This document shows, one piece after another, positions 44,039 to 53,759 of a stretch of DNA of 64,000 nt. Under the pieces are notes generated by a model. It saw only the letters and a list, made by a program, of their open reading frames with translations, did no database searches and had not been told where the DNA came from. Position 1 is the stretch's first letter. Each line of letters begins with the position of its first letter. A program made the translations under genes and the position numbers. Origin of the DNA: Flavobacterium aquiphilum (lineage in GTDB: Bacteria; Bacteroidota; Bacteroidia; Flavobacteriales; Flavobacteriaceae); NCBI RefSeq assembly GCF_027111335.1, contig NZ_CP114288.1, forward strand, positions 4,774,001 through 4,838,000. Reading direction: 5' to 3'.

Positions 44039-46456
44039 CTAAAAAATATTTTTAACTCGATTATAATCGATGAAGTACTTCACGCTTATAGACACAACAT
44101 GACTTAAATCTTCGTTATTAAGTAAACTGGTATAATTATTTCCAAAATCCTTATTGATCAAATTATCATATTTTGCAGCATTGCTTCGGTACAAAATAGT
44201 CATTTGACTTCCTGGGGCAAACCACCAATTATAAGACACATCCAAATTCCAGGTAATCAGATTTTGATTTTTGTTCTCGGTATAACTATCATAAGAACTC
44301 AACCTACCATTGTTTTCAAGTTCATAAAAGTTTTTGTTCTCGGTATATGACCAATAATAACGGGCAGAAAGATTAAAATTCATTTTACTGTTCAGTGAAT
44401 ATTTTCCATTGAGCGTATTGGTATAATTAATCACATCACGATTGGCATAAATTATCATATCCGGAGGCAAAGCATCATTATTGGAACTATTATCAACATA
44501 GCCTTTGTTATTGTTTTGGCGGAAAAAATTAAATTCATAGTTTACTGCCAAATGATCGCTAAAACGGTATCTCGGACTCAGATAAAATCCATACGAATCC
44601 CTGCCCGGTTCATTTAAGTACGCAAAAGATGGATTAAAATCGAAAGCAAATTTTTTGTTATAATTTGTTGATATCGAAAACCAACCTCCAAAACGAGTAG
44701 GATCAATACTGTAACGACCTTCAGATCTGGGTTCGTAATAATTGTAAGTCTCAACAGGGCGATACTGCAACCCAAAACCCACATAGTGATTCTTCTTTGA
44801 AGTGGTGTTCACATTCCAATTAATCTGATCTGATTGCAACTTTCCAGTTTTCTTTTGAAATTGGGTATAAGCATTGACATTGGTATTGAAAGAATTGAAT
44901 CTTTTGGTTGGGTTAAGAATACGATAACTGGTATTCCCATAAAAACTATAATAATTGGTTTCAAAATTGATTCCCAAATCGTTGTTATCAAAATCCTTAG
45001 TAACCAAATTACTTTCAACATAATAACGATATTTGCCGCTTGTTTTAGAAAAACTCAATAAGGAATTGATCCCTTTTTTCTTATCTTCAATATCGTTGAC
45101 ATAACTGTATTTAAAATTTCCGGCTAAGTTATAAGTGTTTTTGGCCGTGTTTAAATCCCATACCAATCCTGTCACATTTCCATCTCTAAAAGATCCTTCT
45201 CGGGTAACATTTGTATTGATTAAGGTTGCCGAAGAATTTTTATGAAAACGCTGATCAAAAACCAAGACATTGTAATTAGTCAACGGTTCTACCAAAACAC
45301 GTCGGGTTTCCTGAGTGATTGTGTCCTTAATAACGGCATATGTCTTTTGGGTAACCGCATTAAGATATCCAATTCCCAATCCGCTTTTTGTTCTTCCTGA
45401 AATTTTTGTAGCATTATAAAGATCTACAGTTGATGGACTTTCTATTACTTCTTCATTAGTTTTTGTCTCAGGACTAGAGGAAGGTGAACCACCTATTCTT
45501 CGGGAATAAAAAAGATTTCCTTTGCTGAATAAATCAGTTCCTTCGGTAAAAAAAGCACGATTTTCATTAAATTGCTGTTCGAACGGACTCAAATTAAGTA
45601 TTCGATCATCGTATTTGGTTTGTCCAAAATCAGGAATTAGCATCGCATCAAGTGTGAAAGCATCATTTATTCCATATTTAATATCCAAACCTCCTTTTAG
45701 TTCTCCATAGGTTTTTTGGTCAGCATTAGCATACGTATAAAAAGAAGCATATGGCAAAAAGAAAAGTCTCGTAGGTGTTTTTATATTTTCAATTCCCTCA
45801 ACTGTTCCATTTTGTTGGGTAAATGTTCCTATTTTGTTATCGATTAAATTCCATGAATATTTTTGGCGATCCCTACTTATTTCCCTGAAAAAGTTAACAC
45901 CCCATTTTTGTTTGCTTTCGCTCGAAAATCGTAATGCAGCATAAGGAATCCTCATTTCTACAACCCATCCAAAATCCGTAATAACTGCCTTACTGTCCCA
46001 AACAGCATCCCAGGAATAATCTTCTCCATTGTTATCTGTCGCCAAACAATCGGCTTGACCGTCACCGGCATTTACAAAAAATTCAAAATTTTGCTGTCCA
46101 TCGTTATAACCATTGATGAACACGCCAAAAAAATCGGAAGCACCAAAATCATCTCTTTTGGTTAATTCACGCAAAATTTTATTTGGTTCATCGTCATACA
46201 TCAAAGCACCAACATAAATCGCTTCGTTATCAAACAAAATCCTAACCTCAGTTCTTTTGTTATAAGGAATTGCTTTACCGTTGTCTGGTTGAAACATAAC
46301 AAAATCAGTAGCAACAGGAACAGATTGCCAGGTTGCTTCATCCAGTTTCCCATCTAAAGTTATTTTTTCAGTAGTAAATTTTGTTTGCAAAGATTTCTTC
46401 TGACTATATATCAAAGTTGAGAATAAAAGAAAACAAAAGAAGAAATACTTTTTCAT
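44039..46456 (-). CDS. DUF5916 outer-membrane protein with CBM9-like domain (paralogue 1)
   Basis: The 805-residue protein has a signal peptide (ending TLIYSQ). An N-terminal carbohydrate-binding-family-9-like domain follows at about residues 25-200 (ITLDGKLDEATWQSVPVATD, then FDNEAIYVGALMYDDEP). Then comes the large DUF5916 region with many aromatic amphipathic strands, consistent with an outer-membrane barrel. Function is not established. It ends in YFIDYNRVKNIF, a typical last barrel strand. It is a tandem paralogue of the 46590 gene. Confidence 0.88.
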   Translation of the reverse strand: MKKYFFFCFLLFSTLIYSQKKSLQTKFTTEKITLDGKLDEATWQSVPVATDFVMFQPDNGKAIPYNKRTEVRILFDNEAIYVGALMYDDEPNKILRELTKRDDFGASDFFGVFINGYNDGQQNFEFFVNAGDGQADCLATDNNGEDYSWDAVWDSKAVITDFGWVVEMRIPYAALRFSSESKQKWGVNFFREISRDRQKYSWNLIDNKIGTFTQQNGTVEGIENIKTPTRLFFLPYASFYTYANADQKTYGELKGGLDIKYGINDAFTLDAMLIPDFGQTKYDDRILNLSPFEQQFNENRAFFTEGTDLFSKGNLFYSRRIGGSPSSSPETKTNEEVIESPSTVDLYNATKISGRTKSGLGIGYLNAVTQKTYAVIKDTITQETRRVLVEPLTNYNVLVFDQRFHKNSSATLINTNVTREGSFRDGNVTGLVWDLNTAKNTYNLAGNFKYSYVNDIEDKKKGINSLLSFSKTSGKYRYYVESNLVTKDFDNNDLGINFETNYYSFYGNTSYRILNPTKRFNSFNTNVNAYTQFQKKTGKLQSDQINWNVNTTSKKNHYVGFGLQYRPVETYNYYEPRSEGRYSIDPTRFGGWFSISTNYNKKFAFDFNPSFAYLNEPGRDSYGFYLSPRYRFSDHLAVNYEFNFFRQNNNKGYVDNSSNNDALPPDMIIYANRDVINYTNTLNGKYSLNSKMNFNLSARYYWSYTENKNFYELENNGRLSSYDSYTENKNQNLITWNLDVSYNWWFAPGSQMTILYRSNAAKYDNLINKDFGNNYTSLLNNEDLSHVVSISVKYFIDYNRVKNIF

Positions 46457-46589
46457 GAAATAGGGTAATTTTAGTCACTTAAAAAAATAGCAAACCAAAC
46501 TCTAATCGGGTTCTAAAATTTGATTTTAATATTTTGTGCTAGAATAGACTGCAGATTACCACTAATGTTACACTTTTGTAAAAAAAAGA

Positions 46590-48986
46590 TTAGAATTTAT
46601 TTTTAACAACATTGTAATCAATATAATAACGAAGACTTAAAGAAATAATATTGGTCAAATTGCTATTGAAAACATTCTTCAAGTTATTTGAAAGATCCTT
46701 CTCAATTTGATTAGTTTCTTCCAAAGCATAATTACGATACAAAACAATCATTTCGCTACCAGGAGCAAACCACCATGAATACGATAAATCTAAGTTCCAG
46801 GAATTGAAGTTTCTGTTTTTATTAAGATTATAGCTTGGATTTGGAGTTAGATAGCCATCATCCTGCAACGTAAAAAACTCATGATTATCAGCATAAGACC
46901 AATAATAACGAACATCAAGATTTAGAGACATTCTATTGGTAATAGCAAATTTACCAGTAAGTGTATTCTGGAGAATTTCTCTATTTCTTTCGGCAAAAAC
47001 AATGCCTGAATCATCATTGTCTATGCGTCCCCTATCATTTCTCTTATCTGTATAATCTAAAGCATACTCCAATGAAAATTGATTATTGAAACGATATTTC
47101 GGATTAATATAAATTCCATAAGTATCTCTGTCATCTTCATCAAATTTCGCAAATGATACTGTCGCATCAACTGTAAAAGCGTGATTCCTGTTTAACTCAA
47201 ACCCAAAATAAGAAGATACTCTTTTTGGAACATAAACATAACGTCCATATACCCTTGGCTCGTAAAAATCGAAAGTAGGTCTTGGAGTATAAAGCAACGA
47301 AAATTCATAATAGGTATTTTTTAAAGAAGAAGCCCCTATAGTTGCCTTTAAATAATCGTCCTGAACTTTTCCTGTTGTATTTTGGATTTCCAAACTAGCT
47401 TCCTGAACCACTTTAAAAGTATTGAAAACAGAGGTAGGATTCAAGATTCTATAACTCGCATTTCCATAAGCATTATGATAGTTTGTATAATAAATAAGTC
47501 CTAAATCATTGACATCATAATTTTCAGAAATGTATTTTCCCGAAACTTGATATCGAATTTTTCCGCTTGTCTTTTCAAAATTCAGAGCTGTTTTATAACC
47601 GTCATAATCATCAATCGTATTTACCGAACTGTATTTAAAATCCCCGTTCAGACTGTAACTGTTTTTCTTTGTATTCAAATCGAATAAAAGCCCGGCAACA
47701 TTAGCATCCCTAAAACTACCATTTCGAATAGTATTGGTATTAATAAAAGTAACCGATGAATTTTGATTGAACCGCTGATCCAAAACAATAATATTATAGT
47801 TGGCAAGTGGTTCTATGACTTCTTTTCTGGTAGTCATAGCTACGGTATCTTTTATGGTTGCGTATGTTTTTTCGGTAAGGGCATTCAAAAAACCTATTCC
47901 CAAACCATTTTTAGTACGTCCTGATATTTTAATTGCGTTAAGCAAATCAACAGTACTTGGATAGTCGGTAATTTTTTCATTTTCCTTCAGTTCTGGCTCA
48001 GAACTTGGATAGCCGCCTATCCTTCTGGAATAAAACAAATTCCCTTTAGAAAACAGCTCTGTTCCTTCTGTAAAAAAAGGTCGATTTTCATTCAATTGTT
48101 GTTCGAAAGGTTCTAGATTCAAAATAGCATTATCAAATTTGGTTTGACCAAAATCAGGTACTAAAATAGCATCCAAAGTAAAGGCATCATTGATTCCATA
48201 TTTGATATCAACACCTCCCTTAAATGTTTTATCCGATTGAAATTTGTCTTTTTGATAGTAGACTGACGCGTAAGGAATGAAGAATAATCGGGTTGGTGTC
48301 TTAATGTTTTCGATTCCTTCTAACAATCCGTTTTGGGTCAATTCCGCTCCAATTTTAGTATCAATCCGATTCCAAGAATACACCTGTACATCACGCTGTA
48401 TATTCCTAAGGAAGTTGATACCCCAAGTTTGTTTATTTGAATTTGGAAAACGTATAGCTGCATAAGGGATTTTCATTTCGACAACCCACCCTTTATCGGT
48501 TATCACTGCCTTACTGTCCCAAATAGCATCCCATGAAAAATCTTTATTATCTTCGGTAGCAATACAATCCAACTGAACTCCGGCAGAGGTTACATAAAAC
48601 CGAAAATCCTGTTGCCCGTCATTAAATCCATTAATGAATATTGCAAAATAATCAGACACACCGAAAACATCCCTATTAGTGATTTCCTTTTTTATTTTGG
48701 CTGGGTTTTCGTCATATAATGTCGCAGCAATATAAATTGCGTCATTATCATAAACTACTCTTACCTCTGTTTTTTTATTCTCACTTATCAGCTTACCGTT
48801 ATCAGGTTGATACATTACAAAATCCGTAGCAATTTCTGCCGAATTCCATGTATCTTCCGAAATCTTACCATCAATGGAAATCTTGGACGCAATCGATTTC
48901 ACATTAAGTGTCTTTTTTTGACCGTGCAGTAGTAGGCTTGTGCAAATAATTACAAAAAAAACAATACTGTTTCTAATTTTGGTCAT
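46590..48986 (-). CDS. DUF5916 outer-membrane protein with CBM9-like domain (paralogue 2)
   Basis: From the ATG at 48986 the product has 798 residues, with a signal peptide (VFFVIICTSLLLHGQ), the CBM9-like domain (ISIDGKISEDTWNSAEIATD) and the DUF5916 barrel region, ending YYIDYNVVKNKF. It shares long blocks with paralogue 1, such as ENIKTPTRLFFIPYAS and FFTEGTELFSKGNLFYSRRI. A longer frame from 49073 would add 29 residues before the signal peptide and is not preferred. The 133-bp gap to paralogue 1 shows no terminator, so co-transcription is likely. Confidence 0.88.
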   Translation of the reverse strand: MTKIRNSIVFFVIICTSLLLHGQKKTLNVKSIASKISIDGKISEDTWNSAEIATDFVMYQPDNGKLISENKKTEVRVVYDNDAIYIAATLYDENPAKIKKEITNRDVFGVSDYFAIFINGFNDGQQDFRFYVTSAGVQLDCIATEDNKDFSWDAIWDSKAVITDKGWVVEMKIPYAAIRFPNSNKQTWGINFLRNIQRDVQVYSWNRIDTKIGAELTQNGLLEGIENIKTPTRLFFIPYASVYYQKDKFQSDKTFKGGVDIKYGINDAFTLDAILVPDFGQTKFDNAILNLEPFEQQLNENRPFFTEGTELFSKGNLFYSRRIGGYPSSEPELKENEKITDYPSTVDLLNAIKISGRTKNGLGIGFLNALTEKTYATIKDTVAMTTRKEVIEPLANYNIIVLDQRFNQNSSVTFINTNTIRNGSFRDANVAGLLFDLNTKKNSYSLNGDFKYSSVNTIDDYDGYKTALNFEKTSGKIRYQVSGKYISENYDVNDLGLIYYTNYHNAYGNASYRILNPTSVFNTFKVVQEASLEIQNTTGKVQDDYLKATIGASSLKNTYYEFSLLYTPRPTFDFYEPRVYGRYVYVPKRVSSYFGFELNRNHAFTVDATVSFAKFDEDDRDTYGIYINPKYRFNNQFSLEYALDYTDKRNDRGRIDNDDSGIVFAERNREILQNTLTGKFAITNRMSLNLDVRYYWSYADNHEFFTLQDDGYLTPNPSYNLNKNRNFNSWNLDLSYSWWFAPGSEMIVLYRNYALEETNQIEKDLSNNLKNVFNSNLTNIISLSLRYYIDYNVVKNKF

Positions 48987-49109
48987 AAAAAGATATTGGT
49001 TTCTAACAAAAATAATGTAAAATTTTAAAAATATACTGACATAGGTTACAATTTTGTGACTAAAAGTCGACAAAAAATCAAAATTTATCGTTAAACTGCA
49101 TTTTTATTT

Positions 49110-49137
49110 TTTGAACCTGAATTTGTTTGTATATTTG
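49110..49137 (+). promoter_or_regulatory. Promoter of the first L,D-transpeptidase gene
   Basis: TTTG at 49110-49113 and TATATTTG at 49130-49137 are 16 bp apart, a little shorter than the usual 17-23 bp Bacteroidota spacing. The ATG follows at 49174. Confidence 0.55.
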
Positions 49138-49173
49138 TAGCCCCCAAATTAATATTCAACTAAATGAATTTCA

Positions 49174-49896
49174 ATGATTTATAAGATTTTTATCGTAATA
49201 ATATTTCTATTCGCTTCTTTCTCGTTTAAAAGTGATACCGAAGTTTCCCCTAAAATAACAACAAAAAAATTAATTGTTTCAAATGTGCTGTCAAATATTG
49301 ACAGTAAGATCCACTCCATTTATGATTCTCTGCAAACCAATCAGTTTCAGTTACCGAATGAAGAGTGTTTTGCCGAAGCTTTGAAAGGATTCTATGCATT
49401 AAAAGAAAAAGGTGCAATCAAGAAAGATATCTTAACATTAATTGATTTTAGTTTATCATCCAATTCAAAGCGTCTTTGGATCATTGATTTGGCAACCGAT
49501 CAAATACTTTTTCAATCTTTAGTTGCTCACGGAAGAAACACAGGAGAGGAATTCGCTAATAACTTTTCCAATTCTCCAGAATCTTTCAAAAGCAGTTTAG
49601 GCTTCTATGTAACAGGAGAAGTGTATAATGGAAAACACGGCATCTCACTAAAACTGGATGGTTTAGAAAAAGGTATAAATGATTCTGCACGCAAAAGAGC
49701 CGTTGTCGTTCATGGCGCCGATTATGTTTCGGAATCATTTATAAAACAACACAACCGATTAGGAAGAAGTCAGGGATGCCCGGCAGTTCCTGTTGAATTT
49801 GCATCTGAAATTATTTCAATGATAAAAGACCAATCCTGTTTGTACATCTATCATCCTTCTTTAAACAACTTGAAACAACCCAGACTAATTTCGTAA
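49174..49896 (+). CDS. Murein L,D-transpeptidase catalytic domain protein
   Basis: The 240-residue protein has an N-terminal signal peptide or anchor (IVIIFLFASFSF) and a YkuD_2-type catalytic domain. The active site is VVVHGADYVSESF followed by RSQGCPAVPVEFA, with Cys202 as the nucleophile. These enzymes are expected to act on peptidoglycan stem peptides. It is convergent with a second L,D-transpeptidase of a different class and overlaps it by 12 bp at the 3' ends. Confidence 0.88.
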   Translation: MIYKIFIVIIFLFASFSFKSDTEVSPKITTKKLIVSNVLSNIDSKIHSIYDSLQTNQFQLPNEECFAEALKGFYALKEKGAIKKDILTLIDFSLSSNSKRLWIIDLATDQILFQSLVAHGRNTGEEFANNFSNSPESFKSSLGFYVTGEVYNGKHGISLKLDGLEKGINDSARKRAVVVHGADYVSESFIKQHNRLGRSQGCPAVPVEFASEIISMIKDQSCLYIYHPSLNNLKQPRLIS

Positions 49897-51471
49897 TTGG
49901 GCATATAAATCGGCGTCCAAATTGTAGATATCATCCACAAAAAACAATTCTCCGTTTTCACTCCATGCCGTCCAATACCATTGATATACAGCATAACGCT
50001 TAATTATTTTGATATAAAGAGTCTTCTTTTTGTCGATAATAGAATCCATTTTTTCTCTGGAATATTTATCAGGATTATCCAATAAAAGCTCGACCAATTC
50101 CAAAGGTTCTTCAATACGCACACAACCGGAACTCAGTGATCGAAAGTTTCGTTCAAACAAATCACGATGATTGGTATCGTGCATATAAACACTGAATCGG
50201 TTTGGAAAATTAATTTTAACGACTCCAAGCGCATTATTATAACCCGGTTTTTGAATGTAACGATAGCCTCTTGGCCTGGTCGAATCCCATTTTGACGGAT
50301 TCACTTCATTACTATCAGAATCAAAAATTCCGATACCCATTTTTTTCAAATAGTTTCGGTCTTTGATCATTTCAGGAACAATATCTTCTTTCAAAATAGT
50401 CGGAGGAACTGTCCAGGTCGGATTAAAAACAACTGTCTGTAAAACTGAGGTCAATACCGGTGTTCTCCTTTTTCTTTTCCCTACAACTATGCGTTTAGTC
50501 ATAGTAACATTTTGGTCTTCGACTACTTTCAGGCTATAATCAGGAATATTAATTAGAACATAATTGGGAGCAAATGATTTGGCATACCATCTCCATCGCT
50601 CTAAATTGGCAATGATCTGATGCTTCCTGTCTTCTTTGGTAAAATTTAGGGCTTTTATGGTGCTTTTACCAATAACTCCGTCAGACAATAATCCATGTCT
50701 GGTTTGGAATTTTTTCACTGCTTCAAATGTCTTATCGTCATAAAAAGCCGTCAGGCTGTCGTTAGTTTCTAAATCCTTCCAATAGATCAATTTCTTTTTG
50801 ACGTCGATCATTCCCTTTTTTGAATGATTGTGCTTCATCACATAAGCCGTATCCAAAGACTGTGTCTTATCTTCTGGAAGTTTATTAATGATTTCCAATG
50901 CCTCTATCAATTTATTGTAAGTTATAGCTTGAGGCTTGCATTTCTCTATTACAGCAGCCAAAGAATCTTTTTCCAAAGCATTATTCAAAATCAATGTCAC
51001 ATCCGGATCTTCTATTCGCAAATCCCAATTATAATACAAATTCTTTGGATTCAATTTTCCTCGATGGAGCTGTTTCAAGAGTTTTTCAAAGTTATAGGAA
51101 AGCAATAAATCATATTGTATTTGTTGCTCTTCGTCTAATTCATTGAAATTTTCCTCCAACTTTTCTAATTTTAAGACACTGTAATCCGAGGGGCTCAACC
51201 CTTCATTTTCACATTTCTTAATCGTTTCAAGAATTATTTTTCTGTTTTTTTCAGACTGCCATACGGTTTTATCCTCTCTGGACCTGTAAAAATCCATGAG
51301 CGATTTACTTTTAAAAGCAGCAATCAACATAGTGTCAATTTCAAGAACTTCTCCTTCTTTGTCTGTTTTGACTGTAGGTTCACCTCCTTTTGTAGAGTCC
51401 GAATTTAGGGCTGGCTCTTTTTTGCAACTTATTAAAAACGTAAAAACAATAAAAAAACAAATTTTATTCAT
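49885..51471 (-). CDS. L,D-transpeptidase with peptidoglycan-binding domain (YcbB/LdtD-like lipoprotein)
   Basis: The 528-residue protein has a lipoprotein signal peptide (FFIVFTFLISC) with lipidated Cys16 or so and an N-terminal scaffold region. A peptidoglycan-binding domain follows near residues 240-275 (KTFEAVKKFQTRHGLLSDG), then a YkuD catalytic domain with HDTNHRDLF and SLSSGCVRIEE, Cys450 being the nucleophile. The arrangement matches LdtD/YcbB, which make 3-3 crosslinks. It begins just before a GNAT gene start (51473 stop side) and ends overlapping the convergent transpeptidase. Confidence 0.92.
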   Translation of the reverse strand: MNKICFFIVFTFLISCKKEPALNSDSTKGGEPTVKTDKEGEVLEIDTMLIAAFKSKSLMDFYRSREDKTVWQSEKNRKIILETIKKCENEGLSPSDYSVLKLEKLEENFNELDEEQQIQYDLLLSYNFEKLLKQLHRGKLNPKNLYYNWDLRIEDPDVTLILNNALEKDSLAAVIEKCKPQAITYNKLIEALEIINKLPEDKTQSLDTAYVMKHNHSKKGMIDVKKKLIYWKDLETNDSLTAFYDDKTFEAVKKFQTRHGLLSDGVIGKSTIKALNFTKEDRKHQIIANLERWRWYAKSFAPNYVLINIPDYSLKVVEDQNVTMTKRIVVGKRKRRTPVLTSVLQTVVFNPTWTVPPTILKEDIVPEMIKDRNYLKKMGIGIFDSDSNEVNPSKWDSTRPRGYRYIQKPGYNNALGVVKINFPNRFSVYMHDTNHRDLFERNFRSLSSGCVRIEEPLELVELLLDNPDKYSREKMDSIIDKKKTLYIKIIKRYAVYQWYWTAWSENGELFFVDDIYNLDADLYAQLRN

Positions 51472-51472
51472 T

Positions 51473-51910
51473 TCAAATGCTTTTTACCATTAAGTAATGT
51501 TCACCAACATCTTTTATTTCAAAGGCTTCCCCAACTTTGACGTAGCCTAATTTTTCATAAAAGCCAACAGCCGCTGTTCTGGCGTTAAACCAAATTAAAT
51601 CGGCTTGTTGTTCATTGCAGTATATTTCACAATGTTTAACCAATGATTCTCCGATTCCTTTTTTTTGATATGATTCTAAAACGGCCATTCCTCGGATTTG
51701 GTATTGAATATCATCTGAAAAACTGTTATTATTTGTTTTGAAAACTGATATAATCCCAACCAAATCGTCATTTATATAATATCCAAAATGGCTCGTAGAA
51801 GGTAAATCATCCCCTTCAAATTTACAAGTTTCAATTGGTTTTCCCTTTCTAAGAACAACATGCCTTACGGAATAAGTCTCTAAATCGGTTATTTTTTCAA
51901 TGTTTATCAT
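51473..51910 (-). CDS. GNAT-family N-acetyltransferase
   Basis: The 145-residue protein is a single GNAT domain, with the acetyl-CoA-binding motif A in IRGMAVLESYQKKGIGESLV (the QKKGIG loop) and a late strand NARTAAVGFYEKLGYVKVGE. The substrate is unknown. Its stop lies 1 bp before the start of the downstream L,D-transpeptidase gene, so the two form an operon. Confidence 0.9.
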   Translation of the reverse strand: MINIEKITDLETYSVRHVVLRKGKPIETCKFEGDDLPSTSHFGYYINDDLVGIISVFKTNNNSFSDDIQYQIRGMAVLESYQKKGIGESLVKHCEIYCNEQQADLIWFNARTAAVGFYEKLGYVKVGEAFEIKDVGEHYLMVKSI

Positions 51911-52000
51911 AAATATTTAAAAAAAATAAAAGTATAACTTTTTAATTTTAAAACGGTTGTAAAACAGATACAGAAATATCGATTTATTTTTCAAAAAAAA

Positions 52001-52033
52001 TTTGCAAATAAGTTTTTTAATTATTTATCTTTG
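52001..52033 (+). promoter_or_regulatory. Promoter of the tRNA-Gly pair
   Basis: TTTG at 52001-52004 and TATCTTTG at 52026-52033 are 21 bp apart, matching the Bacteroidota -33/-7 layout. It ends 12 bp before the first tRNA. This is the clearest housekeeping promoter in the window. Confidence 0.75.
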
Positions 52034-52045
52034 CACCTCAGAAAT

Positions 52046-52118
<73 letters not shown>

Positions 52119-52164
52119 CTAAATCAATCTTTTTGATTGTAAAGGGTAAATTTTAATGATTAAT

Positions 52165-52237
<73 letters not shown>

Positions 52238-52240
52238 CCA

Positions 52241-52273
52241 AAAGCCTCAAATGAAAATTTGAGGCTTTTTTTT
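52241..52273. terminator. Terminator after the tRNA-Gly pair
   Basis: AAAGCCTCAAAT pairs with ATTTGAGGCTTT around a GAAA tetraloop, followed by a run of eight T. A-rich bases on the other side also let it serve the convergent DUF445 gene. Confidence 0.9.
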
Positions 52274-52284
52274 ATTTCAAAATT

Positions 52285-53541
52285 TTACACCACTAAACTA
52301 TGCAGTACACATTCCACTGCATAAATCAAAAGCCCAACCAAACCTCCAACGAGAGTTCCATTAATTCTGATATACTGAAGATCGCTTCCTATTTCCAGCT
52401 CTAGCTTTTTCGAAACCTCATCGGTATCCCAACTTTTCACAGTAGACGCTATCAGGTCACCAATCATTTTTTTATTATTGATAAGCACCGAAAGCACATC
52501 ATTCTTAATAAAATTATTAATCTTATCGACCATCAATTGGTCTGCCTGTATTCCTTTTCCAAAACTCTGAATCATATTCGCAACACCTTTCTTTATCACC
52601 GATTTTTCTTTTTGTACCAAATCATTGGCGATAGCCGTTTTAATTTCCAGCCAAATCCCATTAATATAATCCTGCACCTCTTTTTTATCGGCAAAGCCAA
52701 GAACCAACTCATTTACTTTTTGCTGCATTTCAGGAGATTCCTTCAAATCTTGTATAAACCGTATCAAATACTCGCTGATTTTTTTCCGAATTGAACTGTC
52801 TTTATGGCTTGCCTCCACCAAAAAATCATACAAGCCGTTAAAAACACCTTCAGTTATTTTCTTATCGGCTAAGCCAAAAGAAAGAAATGGAGTCGAACTT
52901 TTTACTTTTTCTTCAATCAGATGTTTGTTATTATTCAGCTCAACTATTAGTGTTTTCAAAATATTAGTTACTAATTCCTCTTGTTTTTCGCTTTTTACCA
53001 ATGATTCTAAACCAAGGACAATCCATTCACTAAAGTTTATTTTTCGCAATTGACTATTGAACTGTCTATGAATAAAACCCTTTACTTCCTCGTCATCAAC
53101 AGTTTTCAGAACTCCCGGAATTACATTTTCCACAATTAAATCGGCAACCAAATGAGCATTTTTATCATCAATCAACCAGTCCGAAGCTTTTATCGCCACG
53201 TTAAATTGTTCAATTTTTACTTCTAATTTCTCCCTTGTCAAAAACTCGTCAGAAACAAAATCCCCTAGATTCTCCCCTATTTTGTCCTTATTGCTCGGAA
53301 TCAAAGCTGTATGCGGAATCGGAATCCCCAGCGGGTGCCTAAACAACGCTACCACTGCAAACCAATCGGCGATGCCTCCCACCATTGCTGCTTCGCTCAA
53401 AGCTTTCAGCCAATTAATTCTATACACATTGGCAATTACAAAAAGAACTACTGCAGCTCCCAAAAGAATTAAAGCACTTCTTTTCATTTTAACCAAATCC
53501 TTTTCCTTTTTACTGTTTTCCTGTTCTACCGTTGTATTCAT
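52285..53541 (-). CDS. DUF445 family membrane protein
   Basis: The 418-residue protein belongs to DUF445, membrane proteins of unknown function. It has a helix near the N-terminus (ALILLGAAVVLFVIANVY), the family signature GGIADWFAVVALFRHPLGIPIPH (in part: DWFAVVALFRHPLG), a long helical middle and a C-terminal helix (GTLVGGLVGLLIYAVECVL). This gives a two-anchor topology with a large helical domain. It is divergent from the tetR operon with a nested inverted repeat between them. Confidence 0.92.
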   Translation of the reverse strand: MNTTVEQENSKKEKDLVKMKRSALILLGAAVVLFVIANVYRINWLKALSEAAMVGGIADWFAVVALFRHPLGIPIPHTALIPSNKDKIGENLGDFVSDEFLTREKLEVKIEQFNVAIKASDWLIDDKNAHLVADLIVENVIPGVLKTVDDEEVKGFIHRQFNSQLRKINFSEWIVLGLESLVKSEKQEELVTNILKTLIVELNNNKHLIEEKVKSSTPFLSFGLADKKITEGVFNGLYDFLVEASHKDSSIRKKISEYLIRFIQDLKESPEMQQKVNELVLGFADKKEVQDYINGIWLEIKTAIANDLVQKEKSVIKKGVANMIQSFGKGIQADQLMVDKINNFIKNDVLSVLINNKKMIGDLIASTVKSWDTDEVSKKLELEIGSDLQYIRINGTLVGGLVGLLIYAVECVLHSLVV

Positions 53542-53619
53542 AATGCAATAAAATTGATTTTTAGCTAATTTAAAACATTTTCACATACCATAAATTTGAA
53601 ACACCTCTTTGCTATTTCC

Positions 53620-53696
53620 TTTAAGTTCTGTTAAAGCACATTAAAAGCTGTGATGTAATAAATACCATAGCAGCACAGCACATAAAAGAACTTAAA
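53620..53696. repeat. Nested inverted repeat between DUF445 and tetR
   Basis: Outer arms TTTAAGTTCT (53620-53629) and AGAACTTAAA (53687-53696) enclose inner arms GCTGTG (53647-53652) and CACAGC (53674-53679). It lies just upstream of the tetR promoter. It might be an operator region for the TetR protein or a structural element; the half-sites are larger than typical TetR operators. Confidence 0.5.
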
Positions 53697-53708
53697 TAAA
53701 AGTTAAAA

Positions 53709-53740
53709 TTTCACAATTAAAAGCAATACTATTATATTTG
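53709..53740 (+). promoter_or_regulatory. Promoter of the tetR-ABC-hlyD-tolC operon
   Basis: TTTC at 53709-53712 and TATATTTG at 53733-53740 are 20 bp apart; the -7 is an exact match and the -33 has one mismatch to TTTG. The tetR ATG follows at 53760. Confidence 0.6.
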
Positions 53741-53759
53741 CAGGCATAATTATCAACTT

